A stretch of DNA of 64,000 bases from Bremerella volcania (GTDB lineage: Bacteria; Planctomycetota; Planctomycetia; Pirellulales; Pirellulaceae). The position numbers and the translations under genes are program-made. The notes under the pieces were generated by a model. It was given only the letters and a program-made list of their open reading frames with translations, was not told where the DNA came from and made no database searches. Numbering within the stretch: the first letter of the stretch is position 1; every line of letters begins with the position of its first letter. Of the stretch, positions 1 through 8,767 are shown in pieces. Where the stretch lies: assembly GCF_007748115.1 (NCBI RefSeq), contig NZ_CP036289.1, positions 4,092,001 to 4,156,000 on the forward strand, given 5' to 3'.

Positions 1-1575
1 TTTCTTCTTTTCCTCGTAGGCACTCACGGCATTGACGACCTGCTCGATCGCGGCCTCGCGTGATTCGCGGTCGTTGGGGTCGGGATAGAGCCGCTGAAGT
101 TCCTGCTGATAGCCGATCGCCCCGATCAAGTCGCGGACGATATCGGTCAACGAATCCTTACCCAAGCGAGCGTGATAATGCTGAATCAAGCGAACGAACT
201 TGCTGATTGCCTCGGTCGTCGTGGTCGATGCCCCTCCCCGCAGCGCGGCGGCCTGGGGCAGCACTTCCCACAGCGGCTTCCCTTCGCTGGTGGCATGATC
301 CAGAAGATCCTTCACCGTTTTCTGGCCGATGCCGCGCGGAGGCGTGTTGATGATCCGCAGCAGGGCCACTTCGTCCTGGTGCGAGTTGATCAGCTTCAAG
401 TAGGAAAGAATGTCGCGGACTTCCTTCCGGTCGAAGAACGACATGCCGCCGATCAGCGTGTACGGTATGTTCATCGCCCGGAACTGCTGCTCAAACGCGC
501 GAGGCTGTTCGTTGGTGCGGAATAGAATCGCAAAGTCGCGGGGCTCTACGGCCGGATCCTGGATGCGGCGAGCGATGTCGCCGACCACTTCCTCGGCCTC
601 TTTTTCCTCGTCCTTGAAGTAGAGAACCTTCGGCTGATCGCCCCCATGCCGGGCCGCGTTCAGGACCTTGTCGTAACGCGTGCTGTTGAACGCCACCAGG
701 CGGTTGGCCACCGTCAAAATGGCGTTGGTGCAGCGGTAGTTGTCGGCCAGAAGTATGACCTTGGCTTCGGGCCAGTCCTCTTTGAAGCGGAGAATGTGCT
801 TCACTTCGGCTCCGCGCCACGAGTAAATCGACTGGTCGTCATCCCCCACCACGCACAAGTTGCGGTGCCCTTCGGTCAAACCGCGGACAATACGGTACTG
901 CGAGGCATTCGTGTCCTGGTATTCGTCGATCATCACATGATCGAACAGGGCCGCTTCCTGCTCGCGCACGGTGGGAAAGTTCGTGAACAGTTCTTCGGTG
1001 CATAGCAGCAGGTCGTCAAAATCGAGCGCCCCGCAAGATTTCAGCGCATTCTGATAGCGGCGAAACGCGACCGCGGCGAGGTGGGCCTTGTCGGTGTCGG
1101 CATGGGCGAAGGCCTCTTTGGGACGAATGCCGGCCGACTTCCAGCGACTGATGAAGTTGAGCATATCGCCAGGGCGAAGGGTCTCGTTGGGAACGCGGAT
1201 CTCTCGCAGCACACTCCGGGCAACCATTTCCTGATCGCTACGATCGTAAATCGTATACGTGTTGGGATATCCTAAATGGTTAATATGTCGCCGCAGAACA
1301 CGAACACAATGAGAGTGGAACGTCGAAACGACCGGTTCGTCCTCGGACTGCGTATTTTTTCCCAGCAGCTTAAGGGCACGTTCCTTCATTTCCGCGGCGG
1401 CTTTGTTGGTGAACGTCACCGCCAGGATGCGCTGCGGCTTGATGCCATGTCTGATGAGATTCGCGATGCGGAACGTCACCACCCGGGTCTTGCCCGAGCC
1501 GGCCCCGGCCAGCACCAGCATAGGGCCCGACAAGGTGTTTACCGCTTCCAATTGTGGCGGATTGAGTCCGTTCAC
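1..1575 (-). CDS. UvrD/PcrA/Rep-type superfamily 1A DNA helicase, C-terminal part missing
   Basis: ATP-dependent 3'-5' DNA helicase of the UvrD/PcrA/Rep group, which acts in repair and replication restart. About 525 N-terminal residues are visible; the C-terminus lies beyond base 1. I chose the GTG at 1575 because the protein then begins NGLNPPQLEAV, the family's Q-motif start. No ATG is available upstream and an in-frame TGA lies about 55 codons back. Walker A GAGSGKT is at residues 24-30, motif Ia TFTNKAAAEM at 54-63, the Walker B-type DEYQDTN near 215-222 and motif III GDDDQSIYSWRG near 245. The full-length family is about 650-780 residues, so roughly the last third is off the edge. It is divergent from the BrkB gene that follows. 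PcrA/UvrD versus Rep cannot be decided without the C-terminus. Confidence 0.9.
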   Translation of the reverse strand, partial: MNGLNPPQLEAVNTLSGPMLVLAGAGSGKTRVVTFRIANLIRHGIKPQRILAVTFTNKAAAEMKERALKLLGKNTQSEDEPVVSTFHSHCVRVLRRHINHLGYPNTYTIYDRSDQEMVARSVLREIRVPNETLRPGDMLNFISRWKSAGIRPKEAFAHADTDKAHLAAVAFRRYQNALKSCGALDFDDLLLCTEELFTNFPTVREQEAALFDHVMIDEYQDTNASQYRIVRGLTEGHRNLCVVGDDDQSIYSWRGAEVKHILRFKEDWPEAKVILLADNYRCTNAILTVANRLVAFNSTRYDKVLNAARHGGDQPKVLYFKDEEKEAEEVVGDIARRIQDPAVEPRDFAILFRTNEQPRAFEQQFRAMNIPYTLIGGMSFFDRKEVRDILSYLKLINSHQDEVALLRIINTPPRGIGQKTVKDLLDHATSEGKPLWEVLPQAAALRGGASTTTTEAISKFVRLIQHYHARLGKDSLTDIVRDLIGAIGYQQELQRLYPDPNDRESREAAIEQVVNAVSAYEEKKK

Positions 1576-1783
1576 CCGTTTCTCGTCCGTTCGCTTTCGA
1601 AGAATTCGCTGCCCGATAGCGAGCCAAGTGTCGCGTTTAGGGCTAGGGCCAATTGGCCTCCAGAGCCCATTGATGGTACGAAGTTGCCCCAACGATTTTC
1701 AATGGGGTCTTGCCTAACTTTCCACACTTACGACAACCCACGAGCTACGCGGCGACGCAAGTCCTGGCTAGAATGGCGTTTGA

Positions 1784-2725
1784 ATGTTTAGCGAAGCACC
1801 AGAAAAATCCGCCTCCCAATCCGTCATGCTCGAGCCGTGGAAAAAATTTTGTTCTCGATTCTTCGTCCGCTGGATCGAGAACGATCATTCCACGTCGGCG
1901 GCCGCGATCGCGTTTTACGTGATTTTTTCGCTGGCTCCGATTTTGGTCTTCTCGATTGCGATCGCTGGCGAGGTTCTCGACAGCAACGAAAATGCCCGGG
2001 CCGAAGCAATCTCGTTTCTCAATAACAGCCTGGGGGGCATGAAAAACAACGAGGGGGTGACCTACGGAGAGCAGATCGTACAACAGGTGCGGATCACGGC
2101 GTTTCGAGACGGCTCGATGTTTCGCACGGTTACGCTGTGCGTGATTGCCGTCTGGAGTGCTTCGGCGACCTTCGTCCAGCTTCGCAACGCACTAAACCGC
2201 ATCAACGGCTTCGCGGCGGAAACGGTCCGCGAAGGAGTGATCGCCGTGCTTTTGGGGCGGGTGCGCGCGACCGTGTTTTCGATCGGTGTGGGGCTGCTTC
2301 TCGCGGTGGCGACGCTGCTGAGTGCGTGGTCGCATACCGTCTTCGTGAAGACGCCCCTGCTAGGCTTCATTAACCCCGGCAAGCCCGATTGGCTGCCGAC
2401 GATGGCCATCTCGTGGCTGACGGTACTGGCGATTTTCTTCGCCATGCTCCGCTTTTTGCCGATGCGACGGCCACCCTGGCGGGAAGTGCTGTGCGGCTCG
2501 ATCATTGGCACCATCCTGTTTCAACTGGGCAAGTACCTGTTGATCCCCCTGGCCAACGAAAACGTCGTGGCCGAGGCCTACGTCGCCAGTAGCGTGCTGG
2601 TGGTGACCGTGATGTGGATCTTCCTGTCGACGCACGTGCTGCTGTTCGCCGCCGAGATCGGGCACATGCTGTTCGCCCCGGCGACGACGCCGTTCGAGAA
2701 ATACAAGCCGAAGCCCGAAGACTAG
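1784..2725 (+). CDS. YihY/BrkB family inner-membrane protein
   Basis: 313-residue polytopic membrane protein of the YihY/BrkB family. The family was once annotated as ribonuclease BN, which it is not; its substrate is unsettled. A short cytoplasmic N-terminus precedes the family hallmark STSAAAIAFYVIFSLAPI at residues 39-56. Further hydrophobic segments lie near 118-140, 162-186, 205-225, 232-255 and 262-288, giving about six TM helices. The charged tail EKYKPKPED is typical. The length fits the family (about 280-320). Its stop codon (2723-2725) directly abuts the stop of the convergent MocR gene, leaving no space for a terminator. Confidence 0.88.
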   Translation: MFSEAPEKSASQSVMLEPWKKFCSRFFVRWIENDHSTSAAAIAFYVIFSLAPILVFSIAIAGEVLDSNENARAEAISFLNNSLGGMKNNEGVTYGEQIVQQVRITAFRDGSMFRTVTLCVIAVWSASATFVQLRNALNRINGFAAETVREGVIAVLLGRVRATVFSIGVGLLLAVATLLSAWSHTVFVKTPLLGFINPGKPDWLPTMAISWLTVLAIFFAMLRFLPMRRPPWREVLCGSIIGTILFQLGKYLLIPLANENVVAEAYVASSVLVVTVMWIFLSTHVLLFAAEIGHMLFAPATTPFEKYKPKPED

Positions 2726-4177
2726 CTACTTGCCCGTGCGAATGTATTGCCCCATCCGTTCGACCTGGCGATGCAAAAACGGCGACCACGGGAACCCGGT
2801 GTTGATGCGAATGAAGTTTTTAAACGCGCCACTGGGAGAAAAGATCGGTCCTGGGGCGAACTGAATCCCTTCCTCGCTTAGCGTGTGGTACATCTTCATG
2901 GCGTCGACATGCCGCGGCATTTCGATCCACAGAACGTGACCGCCGGATGGGCGCGAGGCCCGGACCCCTTCGGGAAAACAATTTCGCACGGCCCGCAGTG
3001 CGTCGTCCATCTGCTCGGCAAACTGGGCACGGACTTTCCGCAAGTGGCGATCGTAGGCCCCGGTTTCGAGGATCTCGGCCGCCACCAGCTGCGGAGCGAC
3101 TGACGTGCACTGATTGACGACCAGCTTCATCAACTGGAACTGCTGCAGATACCGCCCCGGAATGCACCACCCCAGTCGCAGCCCTGGCGAAAGCGTTTTG
3201 CTGAAACTGCCGCAGTAAAGGATACGTCCCTGGGTGTCGTACGCCTTGACGGCTCGCGGCCGAGGAGACCGGAACGACAGATCGCCGTAGACGTCGTCTT
3301 CCACCAGGGGAACCTGATACCGGTTCAAGATTTCGACCAGCCGTTTCTTATTCTCTTCCGGCATCAAACTGCCGGTCGGGTTCGAGAAGTTGGAAACGAT
3401 CGTGCAGGCCGAGATGTCGTACTTACCCAGCACATGGTCGAGATGGTCGAGCTGAATGCCCGTCTCCGGATCGCAGGCCACTTCGACCGCTTTGAGCCCC
3501 AGCGATTGCAGCACTTCCAGCAGGGCGTAATACGCTGGCGATTCGATCGCCACGATGCTGCCAGGCGGGGCCACGCATTTGATCGAGAGATAAACGGCTT
3601 CCTTGGCCCCGCTGGTGATGACGATATCGTCGGGGCTGACGACGTAGCCTGCCTCGGTACCGCGCTTGGCGATCGACTTGCGAAGCGTCTCGTGCCCTGG
3701 CACGCCGTCGTAGCCAAAACAGGCATCGGGCAAGTCTCGCATCACCTTTTGATACGACTTGTTCAGCACAGCCAGCGGCATCAGTTGGGTCGACTGAACG
3801 GCGGCACCCAGCGTCGGTTCCGCCCCCGAGCCAATCGCGGCGTTCATGCGGGTCGGAATGTTCGTTTGAATAACGCACGCTTCGCCGTTGGGCTTAGTCG
3901 TCGAAAGCTTCGGCAACTCCTCCGGCGGACGACGTACGTAATGGCCTGATTGAGGACGGACCTCGATCGTTCGCCAGTCCTCGAGCAGTGCCAGCGCGCT
4001 TTTAGCGGTATTCAAGCTGACGCGATGCTCTTCGCTCAGTCGGCGGATCGACGGCAGCTTTTCGCCTGGTTCGAACGCGCCGGACTGAATCAACCGGCGC
4101 AGCTTGTCCGCCAATTGGTAGTAGAGCGTGTTCTCGTCCTCGCCGGTTGAAACGTCTGATTTGGGGGCCGATTTCAT
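2726..4177 (-). CDS. MocR-type PLP-dependent transcriptional regulator (GntR-wHTH plus class I aminotransferase domain)
   Basis: 483 residues. Residues about 15-85 form a GntR winged helix-turn-helix (YYQLADKLRRLIQSG, KLPSIRRLSEE, GHYVRR). Residues about 115-480 are a fold-type I aminotransferase domain with NFSNPTGS, VEDDVYGDL and the PLP-lysine motif GSFSKTLSPGLRLGW. MocR proteins use the bound PLP aldimine as a sensor and usually control an adjacent divergent gene. Here the neighbour is metE, 167 bp away on the other strand, so control of methionine synthesis is a reasonable inference. No operator repeat was identified with confidence. A true aminotransferase activity is the less likely alternative. 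Confidence 0.9.
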   Translation of the reverse strand: MKSAPKSDVSTGEDENTLYYQLADKLRRLIQSGAFEPGEKLPSIRRLSEEHRVSLNTAKSALALLEDWRTIEVRPQSGHYVRRPPEELPKLSTTKPNGEACVIQTNIPTRMNAAIGSGAEPTLGAAVQSTQLMPLAVLNKSYQKVMRDLPDACFGYDGVPGHETLRKSIAKRGTEAGYVVSPDDIVITSGAKEAVYLSIKCVAPPGSIVAIESPAYYALLEVLQSLGLKAVEVACDPETGIQLDHLDHVLGKYDISACTIVSNFSNPTGSLMPEENKKRLVEILNRYQVPLVEDDVYGDLSFRSPRPRAVKAYDTQGRILYCGSFSKTLSPGLRLGWCIPGRYLQQFQLMKLVVNQCTSVAPQLVAAEILETGAYDRHLRKVRAQFAEQMDDALRAVRNCFPEGVRASRPSGGHVLWIEMPRHVDAMKMYHTLSEEGIQFAPGPIFSPSGAFKNFIRINTGFPWSPFLHRQVERMGQYIRTGK

Positions 4178-4344
4178 CTGTCACCCATGCTCCCTGGGAA
4201 ATCTGATCCGGCCTGACGCCAAGCTGGATCTGTAACCCAAGACAAAACACGAATCCAAAACTGTATCCACCACTATCGTAGCGATAAACTGCTTCGACTC
4301 GCAAGTGTTATCACATTTTACCCACAATAAAGGACTGTAACCCC

Positions 4345-6633
4345 ATGGCGATTGCAACCAACCTCGGATTTCCCCGCATCGGAGGCCGGCGGGAGCTGAA
4401 ATGGCTGCTGGAGAAGTACTGGAAAGGGACCATCGGAGCGGATGACCTGTTGACCGGAGCCCATAAGATCCGAGAAACCAACTGGAAAAGCCAGGCCGAG
4501 GCAGGCATCGATCAGCTTCCCGTTGGCGACTTCTCGCTTTACGACCACGTCCTCGACTGGGCCCTCCGCGTTGGCGCGGTACCGGCCGCCTATCAAACGC
4601 CGCAGCTGGTCAGCGAACTGGATCGCTACTTCGCGATGGCCCGCGGTACGCAGAAAGGGGCCGACCTGCCGGCCCTGGAAATGACCAAGTGGTTCAACAC
4701 CAACTACCACTACATCGTCCCGGAATGGTCCGCCGATCAGGCATTCGAGCTGAACGCCGATGCATTTCTGGCCGAGATCACCGCTGCTCAAACCGTTTCC
4801 AAAGAGGTCCGCCCCGTGGTGCTGGGCCCGGTCAGTTTGCTGCTGCTGGGTAAGCTCAAGGGAAGCAGTGCGTCGCCGCTGGTGCTGCTCGATAAGCTTC
4901 TGCCGGTCTATCAACAGCTTCTGGCGAAGCTCAACGAAGCAGGCGTGAAGTGGGTTCAATGGGACGAACCGATCCTGGCACTTGATCTGGACGGCGACGT
5001 TCAAGCGGCCCTGAAGCACAGCCTGGAGTCCCTCTCCCAGTCGCGCGGTTCGGTGAAGCTCGTTCTGACCAGCTACTTCGAGTCGCTGCGCGAGAACCTT
5101 CCGTTGGCGTTCTCGCTGCTAGTCGATGCGGTGCATCTCGACCTGGTCTATGGACCCGAGCAACTGCCCGCCGCGCTCAGGCACATCCGACCGGAGCAGT
5201 TCCTTTCGCTCGGCCTGGTCGATGGACGCAACGTTTGGAAGACCGACCTGGCCAAGGCACTTGAACTAGCCGAAACAGCCGCCGCTGCGATCGGTAAGGA
5301 TCGACTGCTGATTGCTGGAAGCTGCTCGCTGCTGCATAGCCCGGTCGACCTGGCGCACGAGGCCGAACTCGACAGCGAAGTCAAATCGTGGCTGGCCTTC
5401 GCCCGGCAGAAGCTGGACGAGATTGTGATCCTCACAAGAGCGATTAACGAAGGCCAGGCATCGGTCGCCCGGCAACTGCACGAGAACGCGGCCGCGATGG
5501 AAGCCAGACGGACCTCGCGTCGCACGCACGATCCGTTGGTACGGGATCGCCAGAAGGCCATTTCGCCTGAGAGCCTGCGTCGCCAGGCCGACTATGCGGC
5601 CCGCAAAACACAGCAGCAGGAACGCTTGAACCTTCCGTTGCTCCCCACTACGACGATCGGCTCGTTCCCGCAAACCAGCGAAGTTCGCCAGGCCCGGGCT
5701 GCCTATCGCAAAGGGGACTTAGCCGCGGACGAGTATCAAAAGTTCCTGCAAACCGAGACGCAGAAGTGCATTGCCCGGCAAGAGTCGTTGGGGATCGACG
5801 TGCTGGTTCACGGCGAGTTCGAGCGGAACGACATGGTCGAATACTTCGGCGAGCAGCTCGAAGGATTCGTCGTCTCGAAGAACGGCTGGGTGCAGAGCTA
5901 CGGTTCGCGCTGCGTGAAACCGCCGATCATTTTCGGCGACGTCCATCGTCCCCGCGCGATGACCGTCGAGATGACCAGGTACGCTCAGTCGCTGACCTCG
6001 CGGCCGGTGAAAGGGATGCTCACGGGACCGGTGACCATCCTGTTCTGGTCGTTCATTCGCGACGATCAACCGCGGCGCGATACGTGCCAGCAGATCGCTT
6101 TGGCGATTCGCGACGAAGCGGCCGATCTCGAGGCAGCTGGCATCAGCGTGATTCAGATCGACGAGCCAGCCCTTCGCGAGGGGCTGCCGCTGCGAAAGGC
6201 CGATCAAGCGTCGTACCTTCAATGGGCGGTCGAGGCGTTTCGCCTGGCCTCGAGTGGGGTGGCCAACCAGACGCAGATCCACACGCACATGTGCTACTGC
6301 GAGTTCAACGAGATCCTCCCGTCGATCGCGGCCCTGGATGCCGACGTGATCTCGATCGAGACGAGTCGCTCGAAAATGGAACTCTTGGATGGGTTCGGCA
6401 GTTTCCAGTACCCCAACGAAATCGGCCCTGGCGTCTACGACATCCACTCCCCAAGAGTGCCAGCCACCAGCGAGATGGTCGGCCTGCTGAAGAAGGCAGT
6501 CGACGTCATTCCGGCTCAGCGTTTGTGGGTGAACCCTGACTGCGGCCTAAAGACTCGCGGGTGGGTCGAAGTGGAAGCGGCGCTGCAGTCGATGGTGGAA
6601 GCGGCCCGCGAGGTGCGTTCGCTACTGGCGTAG
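4345..6633 (+). CDS. metE: Cobalamin-independent methionine synthase
   Basis: 762 residues, normal for MetE. It transfers the methyl group of 5-methyltetrahydropteroyl-triglutamate to homocysteine without B12 in the cytoplasm. The N-terminal barrel begins with NLGFPRIGGRRELK; the catalytic C-terminal barrel starts near residue 430 (LPLLPTTTIGSFPQT). Zinc ligands are visible in HTHMCYCEF and NPDCGLKTRGW, and IQIDEPALREGLPLR is a further signature. The start ATG at 4345 has AAGGA about 11 bases upstream. It is divergent from a MocR-type regulator. No B12 or SAM riboswitch was recognised in the 167-bp gap. A strong hairpin follows 18 bases after the stop. Confidence 0.97.
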   Translation: MAIATNLGFPRIGGRRELKWLLEKYWKGTIGADDLLTGAHKIRETNWKSQAEAGIDQLPVGDFSLYDHVLDWALRVGAVPAAYQTPQLVSELDRYFAMARGTQKGADLPALEMTKWFNTNYHYIVPEWSADQAFELNADAFLAEITAAQTVSKEVRPVVLGPVSLLLLGKLKGSSASPLVLLDKLLPVYQQLLAKLNEAGVKWVQWDEPILALDLDGDVQAALKHSLESLSQSRGSVKLVLTSYFESLRENLPLAFSLLVDAVHLDLVYGPEQLPAALRHIRPEQFLSLGLVDGRNVWKTDLAKALELAETAAAAIGKDRLLIAGSCSLLHSPVDLAHEAELDSEVKSWLAFARQKLDEIVILTRAINEGQASVARQLHENAAAMEARRTSRRTHDPLVRDRQKAISPESLRRQADYAARKTQQQERLNLPLLPTTTIGSFPQTSEVRQARAAYRKGDLAADEYQKFLQTETQKCIARQESLGIDVLVHGEFERNDMVEYFGEQLEGFVVSKNGWVQSYGSRCVKPPIIFGDVHRPRAMTVEMTRYAQSLTSRPVKGMLTGPVTILFWSFIRDDQPRRDTCQQIALAIRDEAADLEAAGISVIQIDEPALREGLPLRKADQASYLQWAVEAFRLASSGVANQTQIHTHMCYCEFNEILPSIAALDADVISIETSRSKMELLDGFGSFQYPNEIGPGVYDIHSPRVPATSEMVGLLKKAVDVIPAQRLWVNPDCGLKTRGWVEVEAALQSMVEAAREVRSLLA

Positions 6634-6651
6634 CAACTGCCTCTATCCGTC

Positions 6652-6685
6652 GGGTGGCTCAGAGAGATTTCTCTCTGAACCACCC
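6652..6685. terminator. 16-bp hairpin after metE (repeat-like palindrome)
   Basis: Arms 6652-6667 and 6670-6685 pair over 16 positions with one mismatch and a TT loop; the core is AGAGAGATTTCTCTCT. No T-run follows, so it may be a repeat palindrome used as a 3' stabiliser more than an intrinsic terminator. A related palindrome with the same AGAGAGATT core lies at 16184-16205. Confidence 0.6.
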
Positions 6686-6719
6686 TGGCGTTTTGGGACG
6701 GAGATCGACTTTTTGCCTG

Positions 6720-6746
6720 CCTTGCCGGGAAATTTTCTCGGCAAGG
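6720..6746. repeat. Second hairpin in the metE-Dabb gap
   Basis: CCTTGCCG (6720-6727) and CGGCAAGG (6739-6746) form a perfect 8-bp stem with an 11-nt loop rich in A and T. It sits about 35 bases after the previous hairpin and 119 bases before the next start codon. Function unknown; possibly part of the same palindromic unit. Confidence 0.45.
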
Positions 6747-6864
6747 TGGGCATTAATTCTTGGTGAAAGCCGTTGAAAAGAGAACGCATTCGTGTCAAAT
6801 TAGAAGACTGCCCGCCAGCGATAATTCCCACCTCCCTACTGTTTCCGAGAAGGTCCCGCCTCCC

Positions 6865-7287
6865 ATGAAGTTTCCCGGTATGGAACTCCGCTCTTTGTCT
6901 CTGTGTTGCGCCCTGCTGATGGTGGGCGCGTTTTCGATGACTGCCATGGTTCAAGCTGAAGATAAAGATGCCGGTGATTCGGCCCGCAAGCTTCGTCATG
7001 TGGTGATTTTCAAGTTCAAGGAATCGGCCAAGGCGGAAGATATCGAGAAGGTCGAAAAGGCTTTCGCGGCCCTGCCGAAGAAGATTCCGGTCATCAAGGA
7101 TTACGAGTGGGGCACCAACAACAGCCCTGAAATGCTCGACAAAGGCTTCACTCACTGCTTTTTGGTAACGTTCGCCAGCGAAGAAGACCGTGCGGCTTAT
7201 CTTCCGCACCCGGCCCACCAGAAGTTCGTTTCGATCCTGCGTCCACACTTGGACGAAGCGTTCGTCATCGATTACTGGGCCCAGTAA
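6865..7287 (+). CDS. Exported Dabb (stress-responsive A/B barrel) domain protein
   Basis: 140 residues from the ATG at 6865. An in-frame TTG at 6760 would add residues that do not look like a signal, so I prefer 6865. An N-terminal signal peptide (SLCCALLMVGAFSMTAMVQA, about residues 8-27) precedes a Dabb domain at about 42-138, recognisable from LRHVVIFKFKE and HPAHQKFV near its end. Dabb proteins are small ferredoxin-like dimers. Most are cytoplasmic, but planctomycetes carry exported versions of unknown substrate. It appears monocistronic, with its own terminator downstream. Confidence 0.85.
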   Translation: MKFPGMELRSLSLCCALLMVGAFSMTAMVQAEDKDAGDSARKLRHVVIFKFKESAKAEDIEKVEKAFAALPKKIPVIKDYEWGTNNSPEMLDKGFTHCFLVTFASEEDRAAYLPHPAHQKFVSILRPHLDEAFVIDYWAQ

Positions 7288-7328
7288 TCGCAGCTGGCAG
7301 CCGCACGCCGCTAAATTTCGATGCCGTG

Positions 7329-7366
7329 AGGGGACCGGATAATCGGGTCCCCTTTCCTTTTTTAGC
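7329..7366 (+). terminator. Rho-independent terminator of the Dabb gene
   Basis: AGGGGACC (7329-7336) pairs with GGTCCCCT (7346-7353) over 8 bp with a 9-nt loop, followed by a T-rich tract with two C's. It lies about 40 bases after the stop codon. Confidence 0.8.
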
Positions 7367-7578
7367 TGCTAAGGTTGCCAAAACCCGCATTAAATACCTT
7401 CTTCGCTGAATTCCGCGCGAAGAGTATCATTCTGGGTTGGACGACAGCATCTGGCTTACCTATCCTTCTTTATGGACAATGACTTCGGGTTTTCCGATTT
7501 CATTGCCGATATGAACGATGAGCATTCTCCTTACGTAAAGGGAGAGATATGCTTGGCGTTTTCTGATAGGCTGCGTGA

Positions 7579-7899
7579 ATGAAACCCCGTTGGCTTTACC
7601 TTCTGCTGATTCTCGCCCTGCTGTTGCCGGCTACCCGCCCGCGGCTGGCCGGTGCGATGACCGCTGGAAGCACGCCATTGCAGGAAGCATCGCAAGGCAG
7701 CAATACCCAGACCGAGGAAGAGGAAGTTCACGAACGAACGGCCTCCTCGCGTCAAACACAACGCATTGCCCGCGGATCGCGATCGACGCTGGAAGCATAC
7801 TCGCTTCCCCAATGGAGTCGATTCACGTCCGCTCGTTCTGGCATTCCGTCCGTGATGGTGGCCACCCACAACGGTTTCGGCGGAAACATCAACTGTTAG
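7579..7899 (+). CDS. Small exported protein of unknown function
   Basis: 106 residues, not recognised. The first about 25 residues (basic start MKPR, then a Leu-rich core ending in ALLLPATRPRLAGA) resemble a signal peptide. The remainder is polar and low in complexity, with a Glu-rich patch EEEE near residue 46 and no cysteine except near the C-terminus. It stands alone, 291 bp after the Dabb gene. It could be a genuine small secreted protein or a chance ORF; the convincing signal peptide is the main support. Confidence 0.45.
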   Translation: MKPRWLYLLLILALLLPATRPRLAGAMTAGSTPLQEASQGSNTQTEEEEVHERTASSRQTQRIARGSRSTLEAYSLPQWSRFTSARSGIPSVMVATHNGFGGNINC

Positions 7900-7909
7900 C
7901 TCTTAGCAG

Positions 7910-7971
7910 GCTGCTATGCGCTTGTACGGTTCGTTTTAACGAAACCACGTTGCGCAATTTCTGTTAGCAGC
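7910..7971. other. Long imperfect inverted repeat upstream of the carbonic anhydrase gene
   Basis: Nested inverted segments lie between 7910 and 7971: GCTGCTA against TAGCAGC at the ends, GCGC against GCGC inside, and GGTTCGTT against AACGAAACC at the tip. Together they could fold into one stem of about 60 nt. It lies just after the small ORF and about 155 bases before the carbonic anhydrase start. It could end the upstream transcript or be a leader structure. There is no clear T-run. Confidence 0.4.
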
Positions 7972-8124
7972 CGCCCATTCTCGGTCTCAGTTCCGCTGAC
8001 TTTCGTTCAAAGCGGCATCTGAAATCGTGTTTCCCTGGCGCCGCTTGGTCCCTGGTATATCAGCACCACGGCAGCTTGGGTTTCTTCCCCCTAAGAGCCT
8101 GCTATTCGCAAAGAAGACGATTCC

Positions 8125-8739
8125 ATGCGCGATCTATTAACCGGTGTGACGCAATTTCAGAAAAACACCTTCCCCAAAAAGAAGAGCCGTTTTGAAGAAC
8201 TGGGACGGGGCCAAAGCCCTGAAGCCCTGTTCATCACGTGCAGTGATTCCCGAGTGAATCCCGAGCTGTTTACCAACTGCGAGCCGGGCGAAATTTTCGT
8301 CATTCGCAACGCAGGCAACATCGTCGGTCGTAAGGGTGAAGCCGACTTGGGTATGGCGGCCACCATCGAGTATGCCGTCAAAGCGTTGAGAGTCCCGCAA
8401 ATCATTGTCTGTGGTCATGCCAAGTGCGGGGCCATGCAGGGACTGATGACCCCGGAGGCGGTCACCAGCATGCCGGAAGTTGGCAAGTGGGTCTCGTTGT
8501 CGAAAAAAGCACTCGAAGATCTGTCCGTCAATCCTCACGTGGATCGTTTGACGCAGATCGTCGAAGCCAATATTCGCCTCCAACTGCGAAACCTGATGAC
8601 CTTCCCTGAAGTCGCCGACGCAGTCGAAGCGGGCAGCCTTCGACTGCACGGCTGGCTTTACGACTTCGAGACCGGCAAGGTGACTGTCCTTGCTCCAGAA
8701 ATCAATCGGTTCGTTGACTGCAACGTTCGAATTGCCTGA
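8125..8739 (+). CDS. Beta-class carbonic anhydrase
   Basis: 204 residues, a usual length. It interconverts CO2 and bicarbonate with a zinc bound by two Cys and one His. Visible ligands are C39, D41 and R43 in CSDSRVNPE, and H98 and C101 in CGHAKCGAM. There is no signal peptide, so it is cytoplasmic. The next gene, a SulP transporter, starts 28 bases downstream on the same strand and shares the terminator beyond it. The pair suggests bicarbonate uptake and interconversion. Substrate of the partner is inferred, not shown. Confidence 0.95.
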   Translation: MRDLLTGVTQFQKNTFPKKKSRFEELGRGQSPEALFITCSDSRVNPELFTNCEPGEIFVIRNAGNIVGRKGEADLGMAATIEYAVKALRVPQIIVCGHAKCGAMQGLMTPEAVTSMPEVGKWVSLSKKALEDLSVNPHVDRLTQIVEANIRLQLRNLMTFPEVADAVEAGSLRLHGWLYDFETGKVTVLAPEINRFVDCNVRIA

Positions 8740-8767
8740 ACCAACTTTTTTTCACGGAAGCAACCCC

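Noticed and set aside
2723-2728. Adjacent stop codons of BrkB and MocR genes as a possible sign of a fusion or rearrangement
   Set aside because: Both proteins have normal lengths and C-termini; simple tight convergent packing explains it.
4178-4344. Possible riboswitch before metE
   Set aside because: The 167-bp gap shows no recognisable cobalamin or SAM riboswitch core and only a tiny inverted repeat.
8690-8767. Upstream extension of the SulP gene to 8690
   Set aside because: It would overlap the carbonic anhydrase gene by 50 bases and adds residues not found in the family; the ATG at 8768 fits better.
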